Assembly: GCA_049585815.1 (NCBI GenBank)
Contig: JBAVAR010000054.1
Location: 62,001 to 126,000, forward strand
Length of the DNA stretch: 64,000 bases
Direction of reading: 5' to 3'
Source of the DNA: DATLSM01 sp049585815
GTDB taxonomy: Bacteria; Actinomycetota; Thermoleophilia; Solirubrobacterales; 70-9
The notes beneath the pieces were generated by a model, which ran no database searches, was not told the DNA's origin, and saw only the letters and a list, made by a program, of their open reading frames with translations. A program made the position numbers and the translations under genes. Below are positions 16,774 through 25,507 of the stretch, in pieces (the stretch's first letter is position 1; each line of letters starts with the position of its first letter).

Positions 16774-18063
16774 ATGAGCGTCGCATCCCAGAACCTGATG
16801 GACAACGTCACCTACGAGGACCTCTACCACCGCTGGGAGCACGGCAACTGGAGCGCCTATGACATCGACTTTGCCGAGGACCGCATAGGCTGGCAGGCGC
16901 TCAGTGAGATCCAACGACGCTCGGCGATGTGGATCTACTCGATGTTCTTCTACGGCGAGGACAGGGTCGCCGACACGCTTGCGCCCTATATAACGGCCGC
17001 CCCAACGGAGGAGCAGTCCTACTTCCTGGCCACCCAGCAGGTCGACGAGGTGCGCCACTCGGTCTTCTTCCACCGCTTCTTCAAAGAGGTCATTGGCGTC
17101 GGCGGCGAGTCGCTGCAGGCGACCCTCTCTTCCACCGTCCCCCACCTCAGCTGGGGCTACCGCGGCGTTTTCGACCGCCTCGACCTGATGGCGGAGGAAT
17201 TGCGCAAGGACCGCTCACTGCCCAAGTACGCGCAGGCGATCACCCTCTACCACCTGATCGTGGAGGGTAGCCTCGCCCAACCCGGACAGCACTTCATCGA
17301 GGATTTCTTCGCCTCCGAAGACACGATGCCGGGATTTAGCTCCGGTATGGCGAACGTCTCCCGCGATGAGCAGCGCCACATCGGCTTCGGCGTCAAGGTG
17401 CTTTCCGAACTGCTCGCCGAAGGTCGCCCCGGCTGGCAGGAGTGTCGGGCGGCGGTCGTCGAGCTCCTGCGTGAAACCCTTCCCTATGGGGTCGGCGTCT
17501 TCTCGCCTCCCAATATGGACCGCCAATACACTGAGTGCTACGGCTTTTCGATGGAGGACATCTTCGCCTTCGGGCTGAAGCTGATCCGCCAGCGCTGGCG
17601 GACGATCGGGTTTCCGACCGAGGAGATGCCGCCCGGGGTGTTCCCCTTTGACCCCGAGATGTCGGAGGAGGAAGTGGCCGAGCGCCAGGTCAAGATGCTC
17701 ATGGCTGGCATCGTGGGCAGGCCTCCGAACGGCCACCGGCCCGAGTCCTCCCCCGAGCTCCAACGGCTCTATTTCGACGTCATCGCCCGCTCCGCGGACC
17801 CCACGGCGGCCAACGGCTCACGGCTGGTCTACCAGTGGCGCTTCAATGACGCCGATCCCTGGCACCTGACAATCGACAACGGGTCGACTCGCGCTGAACC
17901 CGGCGAGGCTCCGCGCCCGGACCTGACCTTTGAGACCAGCTGGAGCGACTGGATCGCCTCGGCCGGACCCGACGGCAACCCGCTGAAAATGATGCTCCAG
18001 CGCCGCATCAGGCCGCGCGGCAACATCCGCGAGCTGGTGCGAATCCGCAAGGTCTTTCAGTAG
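16774..18063 (+). CDS. Ribonucleotide reductase R2-like diiron protein fused to a C-terminal SCP2 domain
   Basis: The 429-aa protein has a ferritin-like R2 core with four ligand blocks: E62 (FYGEDRVADT), E92-x-x-H95 (DEVRHSVFFHRF), a Glu in LIVEGSLAQPGQHF, and a second E-x-x-H (DEQRHIGFG). The last ~110 residues (LVYQWRFNDADPWHLTIDNG to IRELVRIRKVF) look like an SCP2 sterol-carrier domain that binds lipids. A canonical class I R2 would lack SCP2 and be paired with nrdA/nrdE, which is absent. It is therefore more likely a lipid oxidase or desaturase-like enzyme, possibly acting on acyl-CoA from the upstream ligase. AAAGGAG five to six bases before ATG supports the start. Confidence 0.82.
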   Translation: MSVASQNLMDNVTYEDLYHRWEHGNWSAYDIDFAEDRIGWQALSEIQRRSAMWIYSMFFYGEDRVADTLAPYITAAPTEEQSYFLATQQVDEVRHSVFFHRFFKEVIGVGGESLQATLSSTVPHLSWGYRGVFDRLDLMAEELRKDRSLPKYAQAITLYHLIVEGSLAQPGQHFIEDFFASEDTMPGFSSGMANVSRDEQRHIGFGVKVLSELLAEGRPGWQECRAAVVELLRETLPYGVGVFSPPNMDRQYTECYGFSMEDIFAFGLKLIRQRWRTIGFPTEEMPPGVFPFDPEMSEEEVAERQVKMLMAGIVGRPPNGHRPESSPELQRLYFDVIARSADPTAANGSRLVYQWRFNDADPWHLTIDNGSTRAEPGEAPRPDLTFETSWSDWIASAGPDGNPLKMMLQRRIRPRGNIRELVRIRKVFQ

Positions 18064-18066
18064 GGC

Positions 18067-19476
18067 TCAGGACACCGGCGGGCGACGGTCCGCCCAGGGC
18101 CGCTCAGCCTCGAGCTGGGCGGCAAGCGAGAGCAGGGTCCCCTCCTCACCCGGGCGGCCGACGATCTGAACCGAGAGCGGCATGCCGTCGGCGGCAAAGC
18201 CGGCCGGAAGGGCCATCGCCGGGTTGCCAAGGTGGTTCCAAGGTATGCAGAAGGGATAGAAGCGGCTCATCCCGATCACGGTGCGCAATGCCCCCTGCCC
18301 CTCCCAGCGTCGCACCGGCAGCGCCGTGCCCCCCATCACCGGCATCATCAGGACATCGTGGGAGTCGAAGATCGCGTTTACGCGGTCGGCATCGGCCTGG
18401 CGGGCAGACATCGCCCGCTGATAGATACGGTCGGGGAGAAGGCGGCCCAGTGAGGCGAAGCCCCGTGTCCGCCTTTCAAGGCGGTCTGGGTGCGGGACCT
18501 CCCCGATCGTTTCGGCGACCCCCCCCAGGAAACGCGGCGTGATGTTGTTGCCGATCCCCCCCCATTGCGGATCACGCCGGGTAACCTCGTGCCCGAGCGA
18601 TCCGAGCAGCTCGGCGGTATCGGCAACTGCGCCCTTTACTGCGTCAGAGACAATCGGTGGGGCCAGAGCGCGCGGGGCGAGCGTGGACCAGGCAACCCGC
18701 AGCTTCCCGGGCGCAGTCTTTGCCGACTCGACGAAGGGACGGACCGGCGGCGGCGGTGCCTGAGCCTCTTGCGAGCCGCCGGCGGTGACGTCGAGCCAAA
18801 GTGCCGTGTCGATGACGCTGCGGCTGAGACAGCCATGCACAGCGAGGCCGTTCCAGCCTTCCAGCTGAGGTGCGAAGGAGATTCGCCCGCGCGAGGGCTT
18901 TAGCCCAAAGAGTCCACAGGAGGCCGCCGGGATTCGGATTGATCCGCCGCCGTCGCCGGCCGAGGCGATCGCGACCAGACCGGCCGCGACCGCGGCTGCT
19001 GATCCCCCGCTCGAGCCCCCCGGGGTCCGCTGGCGGTTCCATGGGTTGCGCGTCACGCCGAAGGTTGCTGACTCGGTGAAGCCGCAGATCGCCATCTCCG
19101 GCAACAGGGTCAGTCCGACCACGATTGCGCCCGCCTCGCGCAACCTCCGGACCATCTCGCAGTCGGCCTTGGCCGGCTGGTCGAAGGCGTCGGTGCCGTT
19201 CATCTTCACCTCACCGGCGACGTCAACTTCATCCTTGATCGCGATCGGAACCCCGAGCAACGGCCGCTCCTCGCCCGCCTTCAGCCGCGCCTCAGCCTGA
19301 TCGGCCTCCAGCAGCGCCCGCTCGGCGAAGACCTTCCGGAATGAATTCAGCTCCGGGTCGAGCCGCTCGATACGGCCGAGGGTGAGCTGGACCAACTCGC
19401 TTGCTGAAATCTCCCGCGAGCGCAGCATCTCCGCCTGGCCCGCCGCCCCAGCAAACGCGATGTCGTTGTCGACCAC
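18067..19476 (-). CDS. Amidase signature family hydrolase
   Basis: The 469-aa protein has the full amidase signature with Lys-cis-Ser-Ser triad: catalytic Lys in GVPIAIKDEVDVAG, the Gly/Ser block TPGGSSGGSAAAVAAG and nucleophilic Ser in GDGGGSIRIPAASCGL. It hydrolyses an amide of unknown structure; the absence of gatB/gatC neighbours argues against GatA. The GTG at 19476 begins at the family start. It converges on the R2-SCP2 gene with only three bases between stop codons. Confidence 0.9.
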   Translation of the reverse strand: MVDNDIAFAGAAGQAEMLRSREISASELVQLTLGRIERLDPELNSFRKVFAERALLEADQAEARLKAGEERPLLGVPIAIKDEVDVAGEVKMNGTDAFDQPAKADCEMVRRLREAGAIVVGLTLLPEMAICGFTESATFGVTRNPWNRQRTPGGSSGGSAAAVAAGLVAIASAGDGGGSIRIPAASCGLFGLKPSRGRISFAPQLEGWNGLAVHGCLSRSVIDTALWLDVTAGGSQEAQAPPPPVRPFVESAKTAPGKLRVAWSTLAPRALAPPIVSDAVKGAVADTAELLGSLGHEVTRRDPQWGGIGNNITPRFLGGVAETIGEVPHPDRLERRTRGFASLGRLLPDRIYQRAMSARQADADRVNAIFDSHDVLMMPVMGGTALPVRRWEGQGALRTVIGMSRFYPFCIPWNHLGNPAMALPAGFAADGMPLSVQIVGRPGEEGTLLSLAAQLEAERPWADRRPPVS

Positions 19477-19628
19477 AAGCGCAATCCTATGCCCCGCCTG
19501 TCCTCAGGCCACGCCTAGACCGATTCGCGCTCACCAGGCCGGTCTCATCACCCCACCGCCAACTGGCGGTCAGTCAAACCTAGGCAAGCGTGGACACTCG
19601 TCGCGATGACGGTGACCCCAGGCGCGTG

Positions 19629-20237
19629 CTACTCGGCGACGAGCAGGAAACGGGCCGACGCCGCCCCAGCGGCCAGCGCGGCGCTGTTGTCGCGCTCGGT
19701 GTCGGAGAGGGCCTGCAGGGCAAAGCCGTCGCCCACCGCGAACAGGTAGGAGACGACGGCCTCCGCGTCATAGCGAAGGTTGAGGACTCCCTCGCGCTCC
19801 TTTGCCTTCAGGACCTTGGCGACGTGCGAGCGGGTTCGTTGGAAGAGCTGACCGACCTCGCGCCGGATGTCGGGGTTGCGACGGCCGGCGCTGAAGAGCT
19901 CATAGAGCAGGAGGAAGAAAGCCGGCTCGTTCTCGATCATGTCGGTGAGGCTGGCGAGGAGCACGTCGAGGACGTCATCCACGCTCTTTGCCCTGGAGAG
20001 CATCTCGTCGAGCCGGTCGACGCGGATCTCGGCGTCGCGCCGCACGACCTCGACCAGCAGCCGCTCCTTGGTTCCGAAGTAGTAATGAAGCAGGCCTCGG
20101 CTGACGCCCGCCTCAGCGGCGACCTGCTCGAAGGTGGAGCCGGCGGCGCCCCGTTTGGCGACGCTCTCGCGCATCGCGTCGACAATCCGCTGGGCCTTGT
20201 CGCCGCTCAGCTCACGCTCTTTGGTTGCAGCCTCCAC
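19629..20237 (-). CDS. TetR/AcrR-family regulator
   Basis: A 202-aa TetR-type repressor. The N-terminal HTH is QRIVDAMRESVAKRGAAG-STFEQVAAEAGVSRGLLHYYFG; the ligand domain is all-helical (FFLLLYELFSAGRRNPDIRR). It starts at a GTG. It lies 152 bp upstream of the amidase in the same direction, so it could regulate that gene or the facing lipid genes, but no palindromic operator was found. The effector is unknown, likely a hydrophobic or acyl-CoA molecule by family habit. Confidence 0.87.
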   Translation of the reverse strand: MEAATKERELSGDKAQRIVDAMRESVAKRGAAGSTFEQVAAEAGVSRGLLHYYFGTKERLLVEVVRRDAEIRVDRLDEMLSRAKSVDDVLDVLLASLTDMIENEPAFFLLLYELFSAGRRNPDIRREVGQLFQRTRSHVAKVLKAKEREGVLNLRYDAEAVVSYLFAVGDGFALQALSDTERDNSAALAAGAASARFLLVAE

Positions 20238-20285
20238 GGTTCCAGTCTAGGAGAGGGACGGACGACGCGCCGGCCCGGTGTTTTA

Positions 20286-20714
20286 CTAGGAGCCGTTGAT
20301 GCTGGTCGTGCTGGTGTACTCGAACTCCTCCTCGGCACCGAAGAGGGTGTCGAGCACGGTCTTGCGGGCGTCCTCGCTGAGGACGAGCGCCACCGCGCCA
20401 GCAACCAGGCCAAAGAGGATTAGCCGGCCGAGCCTGCTCTTCCTCCGCTTCCTTGGCGCCTGCAGTCGCTCGGAGGCCTCCCGCAACGATTCAGCAGCCG
20501 AACGCAGGTCCTTCTGAACCTTCTTGTCGCCGGTCACCGCCTTGACCGGACCCCTGCCGTTACCGGTCGCCCGCCCATATGCCTGGCGCGCCGCCTCAAA
20601 TGCGTTGCGGAGGCTGTCGCGCAGCTCGTCGTCCTCGATCAGGCGCTGAACGTATGGGTTCTCGCGCGCGGTGGAATAAAGATCGGCGGCCTGGGTCGCC
20701 CGTGTCTTGGTCAT
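20286..20714 (-). CDS. Single-pass membrane protein of unknown function
   Basis: A 142-aa protein: helical charged N-terminal ~90 residues (ENPYVQRLIEDDELRDSLRN, then AFEAARQAYGR), a basic stretch (APRKRRKSRLGR), one membrane helix (LILFGLVAGAVALVLS) and a short acidic tail. ATG 20714 is preceded by GAGGAGAGG at ideal distance, confirming it is translated. I recognise no characterised family. It precedes the TetR gene in the same direction by ~50 bp. Confidence 0.72.
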   Translation of the reverse strand: MTKTRATQAADLYSTARENPYVQRLIEDDELRDSLRNAFEAARQAYGRATGNGRGPVKAVTGDKKVQKDLRSAAESLREASERLQAPRKRRKSRLGRLILFGLVAGAVALVLSEDARKTVLDTLFGAEEEFEYTSTTSINGS

Positions 20715-20774
20715 GCCCTCTCCTCGCTGGGTTCCGCTGGATTCACCGTGGACGTTCAGGATAACCCCGAACGC

Positions 20775-22313
20775 TCACCGGGGGCCGATTCCATCCATCA
20801 GCACCCCGTTGTTGGGGAAGCCGAGCGGGGCGCCCCGCAGCGCGCGCAACCGTATCGGAGCCAGGCCGGGACCCGGAAGAGAGTAGCGCCGCACGAAGAG
20901 CCGCCCGACCTGCTGGTGACCGGCCGCCCTGAATCCAGGACCGAGTATCCGGGGCGGAAGTGGCCGTGTCGCGCCGTCGGAGACCAGGTCGACTTCGTGG
21001 GCGAGCCAGCCGATGTGCTCGGCCGCAGAGACCTGGAAGGCGCCGCTCGAAAGGTAGTAGCGCAGGGGAGCCTCCCCCAGCACCCAGGTGACGATCGCCC
21101 TCGGCGCGGCAGGTTCGCCAAGCTGCGTGGCGACCGCGTCCCAGTCGGGCCGCTGTAGCGAAGGAGAAAAACTGGCCCAGAGGCAGAAACCGAGCGAGTA
21201 GGCGACGAGCGCCAACCCGGCAACGACTCCCACACGGCCGGCCCTCCGGGCGGTGAGGGCGATCGCCACGGCGACCAGCAATGGAACCAGCGCCGGCATC
21301 AGGTTGCGGGCAAGCACGTAGTCCCTGCTCGGCGAGGCCAGCGCCAGCAGGACGGGGAGCGCGATGGTGGTGGCGGCAATCGCCAGCGGGATCCGCGCGG
21401 CGCGGCGCTCGCGGGGCTCGCCCCGTAGGGGCAGAATCGCCAAAGCCACAACGACGAGCAGGGCGGGCAACAACGCCAACAGCGGGTTCACCGGCCGGGC
21501 GATGATGTCGCCGGTCTCTCCCACCATGAAGGTCATCCCGGCTTCCCAGAGGCGGCGGGCAAGGGGGTGATTGCCGATCCACTCGGCGTGGCCGATCGAC
21601 ATCTGATGCAGCGCCAACGGCGCCAGCAAGAGCCCGGCGAGCACTATGATCCAAAGGCCGCGCAGCGAGGCTCGTCCCCGCCTGCGCAGCAGCCAAAGGG
21701 TCTCGGCGCCAACCGGGAAGACAGCGAAGTAGTGGGTCGTGAGGGCGAGCGCCGAGAAGGCCCCCCAGGCGAGGAAGTCACGACGATCGCCGCCGTTTAG
21801 GGCTCGCACGAAGAAGAGCAGCGATAAGGCGGCAAACAGGGCGAAAAGGGCATAGGCCCGGGCCTCCTGGGAGTACCAGAGCAGCATCGGATTGACTGCA
21901 ACCAGTACCGCGGCGGCGATCCCCGCCCGGCGACCACGGAGCTCGGCGGCGATCAGGTAGGCGACGGGAACCGTCGCCACGCCCGCCAGCGCCGACACCG
22001 AGCGCAGGCCGAATTCCCCAGTACCGACCAGCTGGGCCCAGAGCCAAGCCACAACGTAGTAGAGCGGAGGCGCCGACTCGCCGGCGCTGACCGCGGACAT
22101 CGCGTGCCAGAAATCGCCCCCCAGGATGCGGCTGGCGGTGACGATCTCATCGTGGTGATAGCTCTGCAGACCGAGGGTCGAGAAGCGCAACGCAGCCGCG
22201 AGCAAGGTCAGCCCTCCGAGCACCCAAAATGCCCGGGAGCGAGCCCGCAACCCCTCCCTCACGCCGTGCGCCACGGTCGAGAGGCCACCCCTTCCCAGCG
22301 CTGCTGCCTCCAT
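20775..22313 (-). CDS. GT39/ArnT-like polytopic membrane glycosyltransferase
   Basis: A ~512-aa membrane protein with about 11-12 helices. The first extracytoplasmic loop has YHHDEIVTASRILGGDFWHA, the Asp-Glu motif of GT-C transferases (PMT/ArnT type), followed by ESAPPLYYVVAWLWAQLVGT. Such enzymes use polyprenyl-phosphate sugars on the outer face of the membrane. The frame opens at 22424 inside Lon, but the ATG at 22313 lies just after the Lon stop (22333) and directly before the first cytoplasmic residues, so it is preferred. Probably the last gene of the hsp20-lon transcript. Donor and acceptor are unknown. Confidence 0.8.
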   Translation of the reverse strand: MEAAALGRGGLSTVAHGVREGLRARSRAFWVLGGLTLLAAALRFSTLGLQSYHHDEIVTASRILGGDFWHAMSAVSAGESAPPLYYVVAWLWAQLVGTGEFGLRSVSALAGVATVPVAYLIAAELRGRRAGIAAAVLVAVNPMLLWYSQEARAYALFALFAALSLLFFVRALNGGDRRDFLAWGAFSALALTTHYFAVFPVGAETLWLLRRRGRASLRGLWIIVLAGLLLAPLALHQMSIGHAEWIGNHPLARRLWEAGMTFMVGETGDIIARPVNPLLALLPALLVVVALAILPLRGEPRERRAARIPLAIAATTIALPVLLALASPSRDYVLARNLMPALVPLLVAVAIALTARRAGRVGVVAGLALVAYSLGFCLWASFSPSLQRPDWDAVATQLGEPAAPRAIVTWVLGEAPLRYYLSSGAFQVSAAEHIGWLAHEVDLVSDGATRPLPPRILGPGFRAAGHQQVGRLFVRRYSLPGPGLAPIRLRALRGAPLGFPNNGVLMDGIGPR

Positions 22314-22332
22314 CGCTAGAGAGCCAACTGCC

Positions 22333-24717
22333 TCAGGCCAGCGCCGCCTCGGTCGCCTTCGACACCTTGTCCACGTAGACGAACTCGAGCTCGCTGCGCT
22401 CGTGCTCGGGTATCTCCTCAACATCGCCCTCGTTGCGCTCGGGGACGATCACCCGCCTGATTCCCGCCCGCTGGGCCGCCAGGGACTTCTCCTTGAGGCC
22501 ACCGATCGGCAACACCTGGCCGGTGAGCGTCACCTCACCGGTCATCGCCACGTCGTTTCGGACCGGCCGACCGGAGATCAATGAGGCGAGGGCGACGGTC
22601 ATTGCGACCCCGGCCGAGGGCCCGTCCTTGGGAACCGCGCCAGCCGGAACGTGGATGTGGAGGTCGTGCTTGGCAAACCAATCGTCTTCAAGACCCGAGG
22701 CGATATCCCGCCAGTGGCCGCGCACATAGGAGAGAGCCGCCTGCGCCGACTCTTTCATCACATCGCCCAGCTGCCCGGTGATCGTCAGCTGGCCAGAGCC
22801 CGGCATCGCCGTCGCCTCGATGAAGAGCACGTCGCCGCCGGTTGGCGTCCAGGCCAGACCGGTGGCGACGCCGGGGTCCTTGGTACGTCGACGTTGCTCG
22901 GCGAAGAAACGGCGCCGTCCGAGCAGCTCACGGGCACGCTTAGCCGAGACCTTCACCTTGCTGTCGAGCTTTCCCTCGGCAACATCGCGGGCGACTTTGC
23001 GACAGATCGCGCCGATCTGACGCTCCAGGTTGCGGACGCCTGCCTCCCGCGTGTACTCCTCGATGATCGCCACCAGGGAAGAATCGGATAGCTCGATCTG
23101 CGAGGGCCTCAGACCGTTCGCCTCGATCTGGCGCGGCACCAGATAGCGGCGGGCGATGTGCTTCTTCTCATCGAGCGTGTAGCCGGCCAGCTCGATCGTC
23201 TCCATCCGGTCGAGCAGCGGGCCGGGAATCGTGTCGAGGACGTTTGCCGTGGCGATGAACACCACGTCGGAGAGATCGAACTCGAGGTCGAGATAGTGGT
23301 CGCGGAAGGTGTCATTCTGCGCCGGGTCGAGGACCTCCAGCATCGCCGAGGCGGGGTCTCCTCTGAAGTCAGCGCCCATCTTGTCGATCTCATCGATCAT
23401 GAAAACCGGGTTGCGGGAGCCGGCGTCGCGAAGTGCGCGGACGATCGTCCCAGGGAGGGCACCGATGTAGGTGCGGCGGTGGCCCCGGATCTCCGCCTCG
23501 TCGCGAACGCCACCGACCGAAATCCGCTCGAACTTTCGCCCCAGCGCCTTGGCGATCGAGCGTCCGAGGCTGGTCTTGCCGACTCCGGGCGGGCCGACGA
23601 AGCAGAGAATCGGCCCCGGCGAGTCGGGGTTCAGTTTGCGCACCGCCAGGTACTCGAGAATTCGGTCCTTGACTTTCTCCAGGTCATAGTGGTCGGCGTC
23701 GAGCACCTCGCGGGCGTGGGCGATGTCGAGGTTGTCCTCGGTCATCCTGGACCACGGGAGCTCGACCAGCCACTCGAGGTAGGTCCGGATGACTCCGTGC
23801 TCGGCGGCCGCCGGGGGAAGCTTCTCCAAGCGTGCCAGCTCCCGCTCGGCGGCTTTGCGGGCATCCTCGGGAAGGTTCGCCTCCTCGATTCGCTCGCGCA
23901 GGTCGTTCAACTCAGCCTGCTGCTCATCGCCTTCTCCCAGCTCATCCTGGATCGCTTTCAGCTGCTGGCGCAAGAAGAACTCGCGCTGACCCTTATCGAT
24001 CTCTGACTGGACCTGGGACTGGATCTGAGTGCCGAGCTGCACCACCTCGAGCTCGCGAGCCAGGATTTGGGAAAGGTGTCGCAACCGTTTGGCGACGTCG
24101 ACCTCCTCCAGCAGCCTCTGCTTCTCCTCGGTTGGGATCCGCAGAGCGCCTCCGATCAGGTGCCCGAGGGCCGCCGGATCCTCGATGTTCGCAACCGCCA
24201 TCTGCAGCTCCTCGGGCAGGTAGGGGATCTGCTCGATGATCTCCGAGAAGGTGCGCTGGACGTTGCGAGTCAGCGCCTCCAGCTCGGCGCTGGGTTCGAA
24301 CACGTCCGGCATCTCCTCAATCCGGGCGACCAGGTAAGGCTCTTCGGCGACGAAGGGGCCGAGCCGGATGCGCTGCCCCCCCTGGACGAGGATGCGCAGC
24401 GTCCCATCGGGAACCTTGAGCATGCGGGCGACAATCCCGACCACGCCGACCCCATAGAGATCGCCGGGGCCGGGCTCCTCCATCTCAGGGTCGCGCGCAG
24501 CGACCATCGCCAGCATCCGGTTAGATCCGAGAACATCGTCGACGAGCTTGATCGAGCGCGTCTGGCCCACCGCCAAAGGCGTGAGCGTCTCGGGGAAGGT
24601 GACCGTCTCACGCAGGGGAAGGACCGGGAGCGCGTCGGGCAGGGGCTCGATTGCGCGGATCGCCTCCTCGGCGTCAAGGGGAGACTCGACCACCTCGAGA
24701 ACCGGGCTGCCCTCCAT
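22333..24717 (-). CDS. lon: ATP-dependent protease La (Lon)
   Basis: A 794-aa LonA: N-terminal substrate-binding LAN domain (LPLRETVTFPETLTPLAVGQ), AAA+ module with Walker A GPPGVGKTS (about residue 372) and Walker B FMIDEIDKMG, and a Ser-Lys protease domain (catalytic Ser in PKDGPSAGVAM near 700, Lys in GGLKEKSLAAQ near 741). It degrades misfolded and regulatory proteins in the cytoplasm. The ATG at 24717 overlaps the Hsp20 stop by one base (TGATG), so a TTG three bases upstream is less likely. The overlap implies translational coupling to the small heat-shock protein. Confidence 0.97.
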   Translation of the reverse strand: MEGSPVLEVVESPLDAEEAIRAIEPLPDALPVLPLRETVTFPETLTPLAVGQTRSIKLVDDVLGSNRMLAMVAARDPEMEEPGPGDLYGVGVVGIVARMLKVPDGTLRILVQGGQRIRLGPFVAEEPYLVARIEEMPDVFEPSAELEALTRNVQRTFSEIIEQIPYLPEELQMAVANIEDPAALGHLIGGALRIPTEEKQRLLEEVDVAKRLRHLSQILARELEVVQLGTQIQSQVQSEIDKGQREFFLRQQLKAIQDELGEGDEQQAELNDLRERIEEANLPEDARKAAERELARLEKLPPAAAEHGVIRTYLEWLVELPWSRMTEDNLDIAHAREVLDADHYDLEKVKDRILEYLAVRKLNPDSPGPILCFVGPPGVGKTSLGRSIAKALGRKFERISVGGVRDEAEIRGHRRTYIGALPGTIVRALRDAGSRNPVFMIDEIDKMGADFRGDPASAMLEVLDPAQNDTFRDHYLDLEFDLSDVVFIATANVLDTIPGPLLDRMETIELAGYTLDEKKHIARRYLVPRQIEANGLRPSQIELSDSSLVAIIEEYTREAGVRNLERQIGAICRKVARDVAEGKLDSKVKVSAKRARELLGRRRFFAEQRRRTKDPGVATGLAWTPTGGDVLFIEATAMPGSGQLTITGQLGDVMKESAQAALSYVRGHWRDIASGLEDDWFAKHDLHIHVPAGAVPKDGPSAGVAMTVALASLISGRPVRNDVAMTGEVTLTGQVLPIGGLKEKSLAAQRAGIRRVIVPERNEGDVEEIPEHERSELEFVYVDKVSKATEAALA

Positions 24718-25166
24718 CAATCGCGCCCGATCGGGACCTGGCGGGTGGTCCTAGCGGGGTCGCGCAGCGGTAGGTCGATGCGCAGGACGCCGTCCTCGTA
24801 GGTGGCCTTGGCGCTATCTGCGTCCACCTCGACCTGGAGATCGACCACGCGCCTGAAGGGGCCTGAGGGAATCTCGACCTGCTGGTAGACGCGTCCTTCA
24901 GTCTCCTGCACGGGCCGACCACCGACGATTGCCAGCCGGCGACCGCTGACCTCAATGTTGATATCGGAGAGATCGACACCGGCGAGGTCGACCTTGACCA
25001 CCGCGCGCTGAGGATCCCCGCAGTAATACACGTCGACATTCGGAGAGAAGCCGCTGGTGCGGCGGCTAACGTAGGCGCCGCGGCCCCAGCTGTCTCCCAG
25101 CATCTGGTCCATCTCCCGCCGCATGCGGGCGAAATTCGCAAAGAGGTCGCGCTCGGACACGGTCAA
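24717..25166 (-). CDS. Hsp20/alpha-crystallin small heat-shock protein
   Basis: The 149-aa protein contains the alpha-crystallin domain: NVDVYYCGDPQRAVVKVDLA, then GVDLSDINIEVSGRRLAIVG, the loop-57-like PSGPFRRVVDLQVEVDADSA, and YEDGVLRIDLPL (the A-x-x-x-n-GVL motif). The N-terminal region MRREMDQMLGDSWGRG is typical. It is an ATP-independent holdase that protects unfolding proteins. TTG at 25166 or GTG at 25160 are the only starts in range. It is the gene before lon and shares one base with it. No CIRCE or HAIR repeat was seen upstream. Confidence 0.94.
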   Translation of the reverse strand: MTVSERDLFANFARMRREMDQMLGDSWGRGAYVSRRTSGFSPNVDVYYCGDPQRAVVKVDLAGVDLSDINIEVSGRRLAIVGGRPVQETEGRVYQQVEIPSGPFRRVVDLQVEVDADSAKATYEDGVLRIDLPLRDPARTTRQVPIGRD

Positions 25167-25182
25167 AACATAGCCAGAGAAG

Positions 25183-25371
25183 CTATGCGGCGCGGGGCTC
25201 GGAAGCCCAGCGGGGAGAGCGCATCAGGAGGACCGGTTGGTGCGGAGGCACCAGACCCTCGGGCCGGTCGGGGCGAAAGGTGGCGCAGGGCTCCTCCAGA
25301 TCCAATGCGCAAAGCAGGTTCCTCTGGAAATAGCAGTCCTCGCAGGTGGGGGGTTTGTGCTTGCGCGCCAT
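25183..25371 (-). CDS. Small Cys4 protein upstream of hsp20
   Basis: A 62-aa protein starting MARKHKPPTCEDCYFQRNLL and continuing CALDLEEPCATFRP. The spacing C-x2-C-x7-C-x7-C suggests a zinc- or iron-binding site. It ends 17 bases before the Hsp20 start on the same strand, so it is probably the first gene of the heat-shock operon. The length, Cys spacing and operon position support a real gene; function is unknown. A longer ORF in another frame (25163-25453) lacks these features. Confidence 0.68.
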   Translation of the reverse strand: MARKHKPPTCEDCYFQRNLLCALDLEEPCATFRPDRPEGLVPPHQPVLLMRSPRWASEPRAA

Positions 25372-25468
25372 CGCGGCGCATGTTGGCAGTGGGGCGGGGC
25401 ACCCGCACCCCGCGTTTCCGCAAATCGCAACCTCTTTGACACAGTCTCGTCACATCTTTCCCCGCGTC

Positions 25469-25498
25469 TTGCGAGAGCGGCGAGCCCCGCCGCTACCA
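25469..25498 (+). promoter_or_regulatory. Candidate leaderless promoter for the fatty acid hydroxylase gene
   Basis: TTGCGA (25469-25474), an 18-bp spacer and TACCAT (25493-25498) lie nine bases before the ATG at 25508. There is no ribosome-binding site, so a leaderless mRNA is plausible. Based on consensus matching only. Confidence 0.35.
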
Positions 25499-25507
25499 TT
25501 GAGCCCG

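Noticed and set aside
23158..24006. 282-aa plus-strand ORF inside lon
   Set aside because: Antisense shadow; no start signal or family features.
25163..25453. 96-aa minus-strand ORF overlapping the Cys4 protein
   Set aside because: Different frame from the conserved-looking Cys pattern and overlaps the Hsp20 start.
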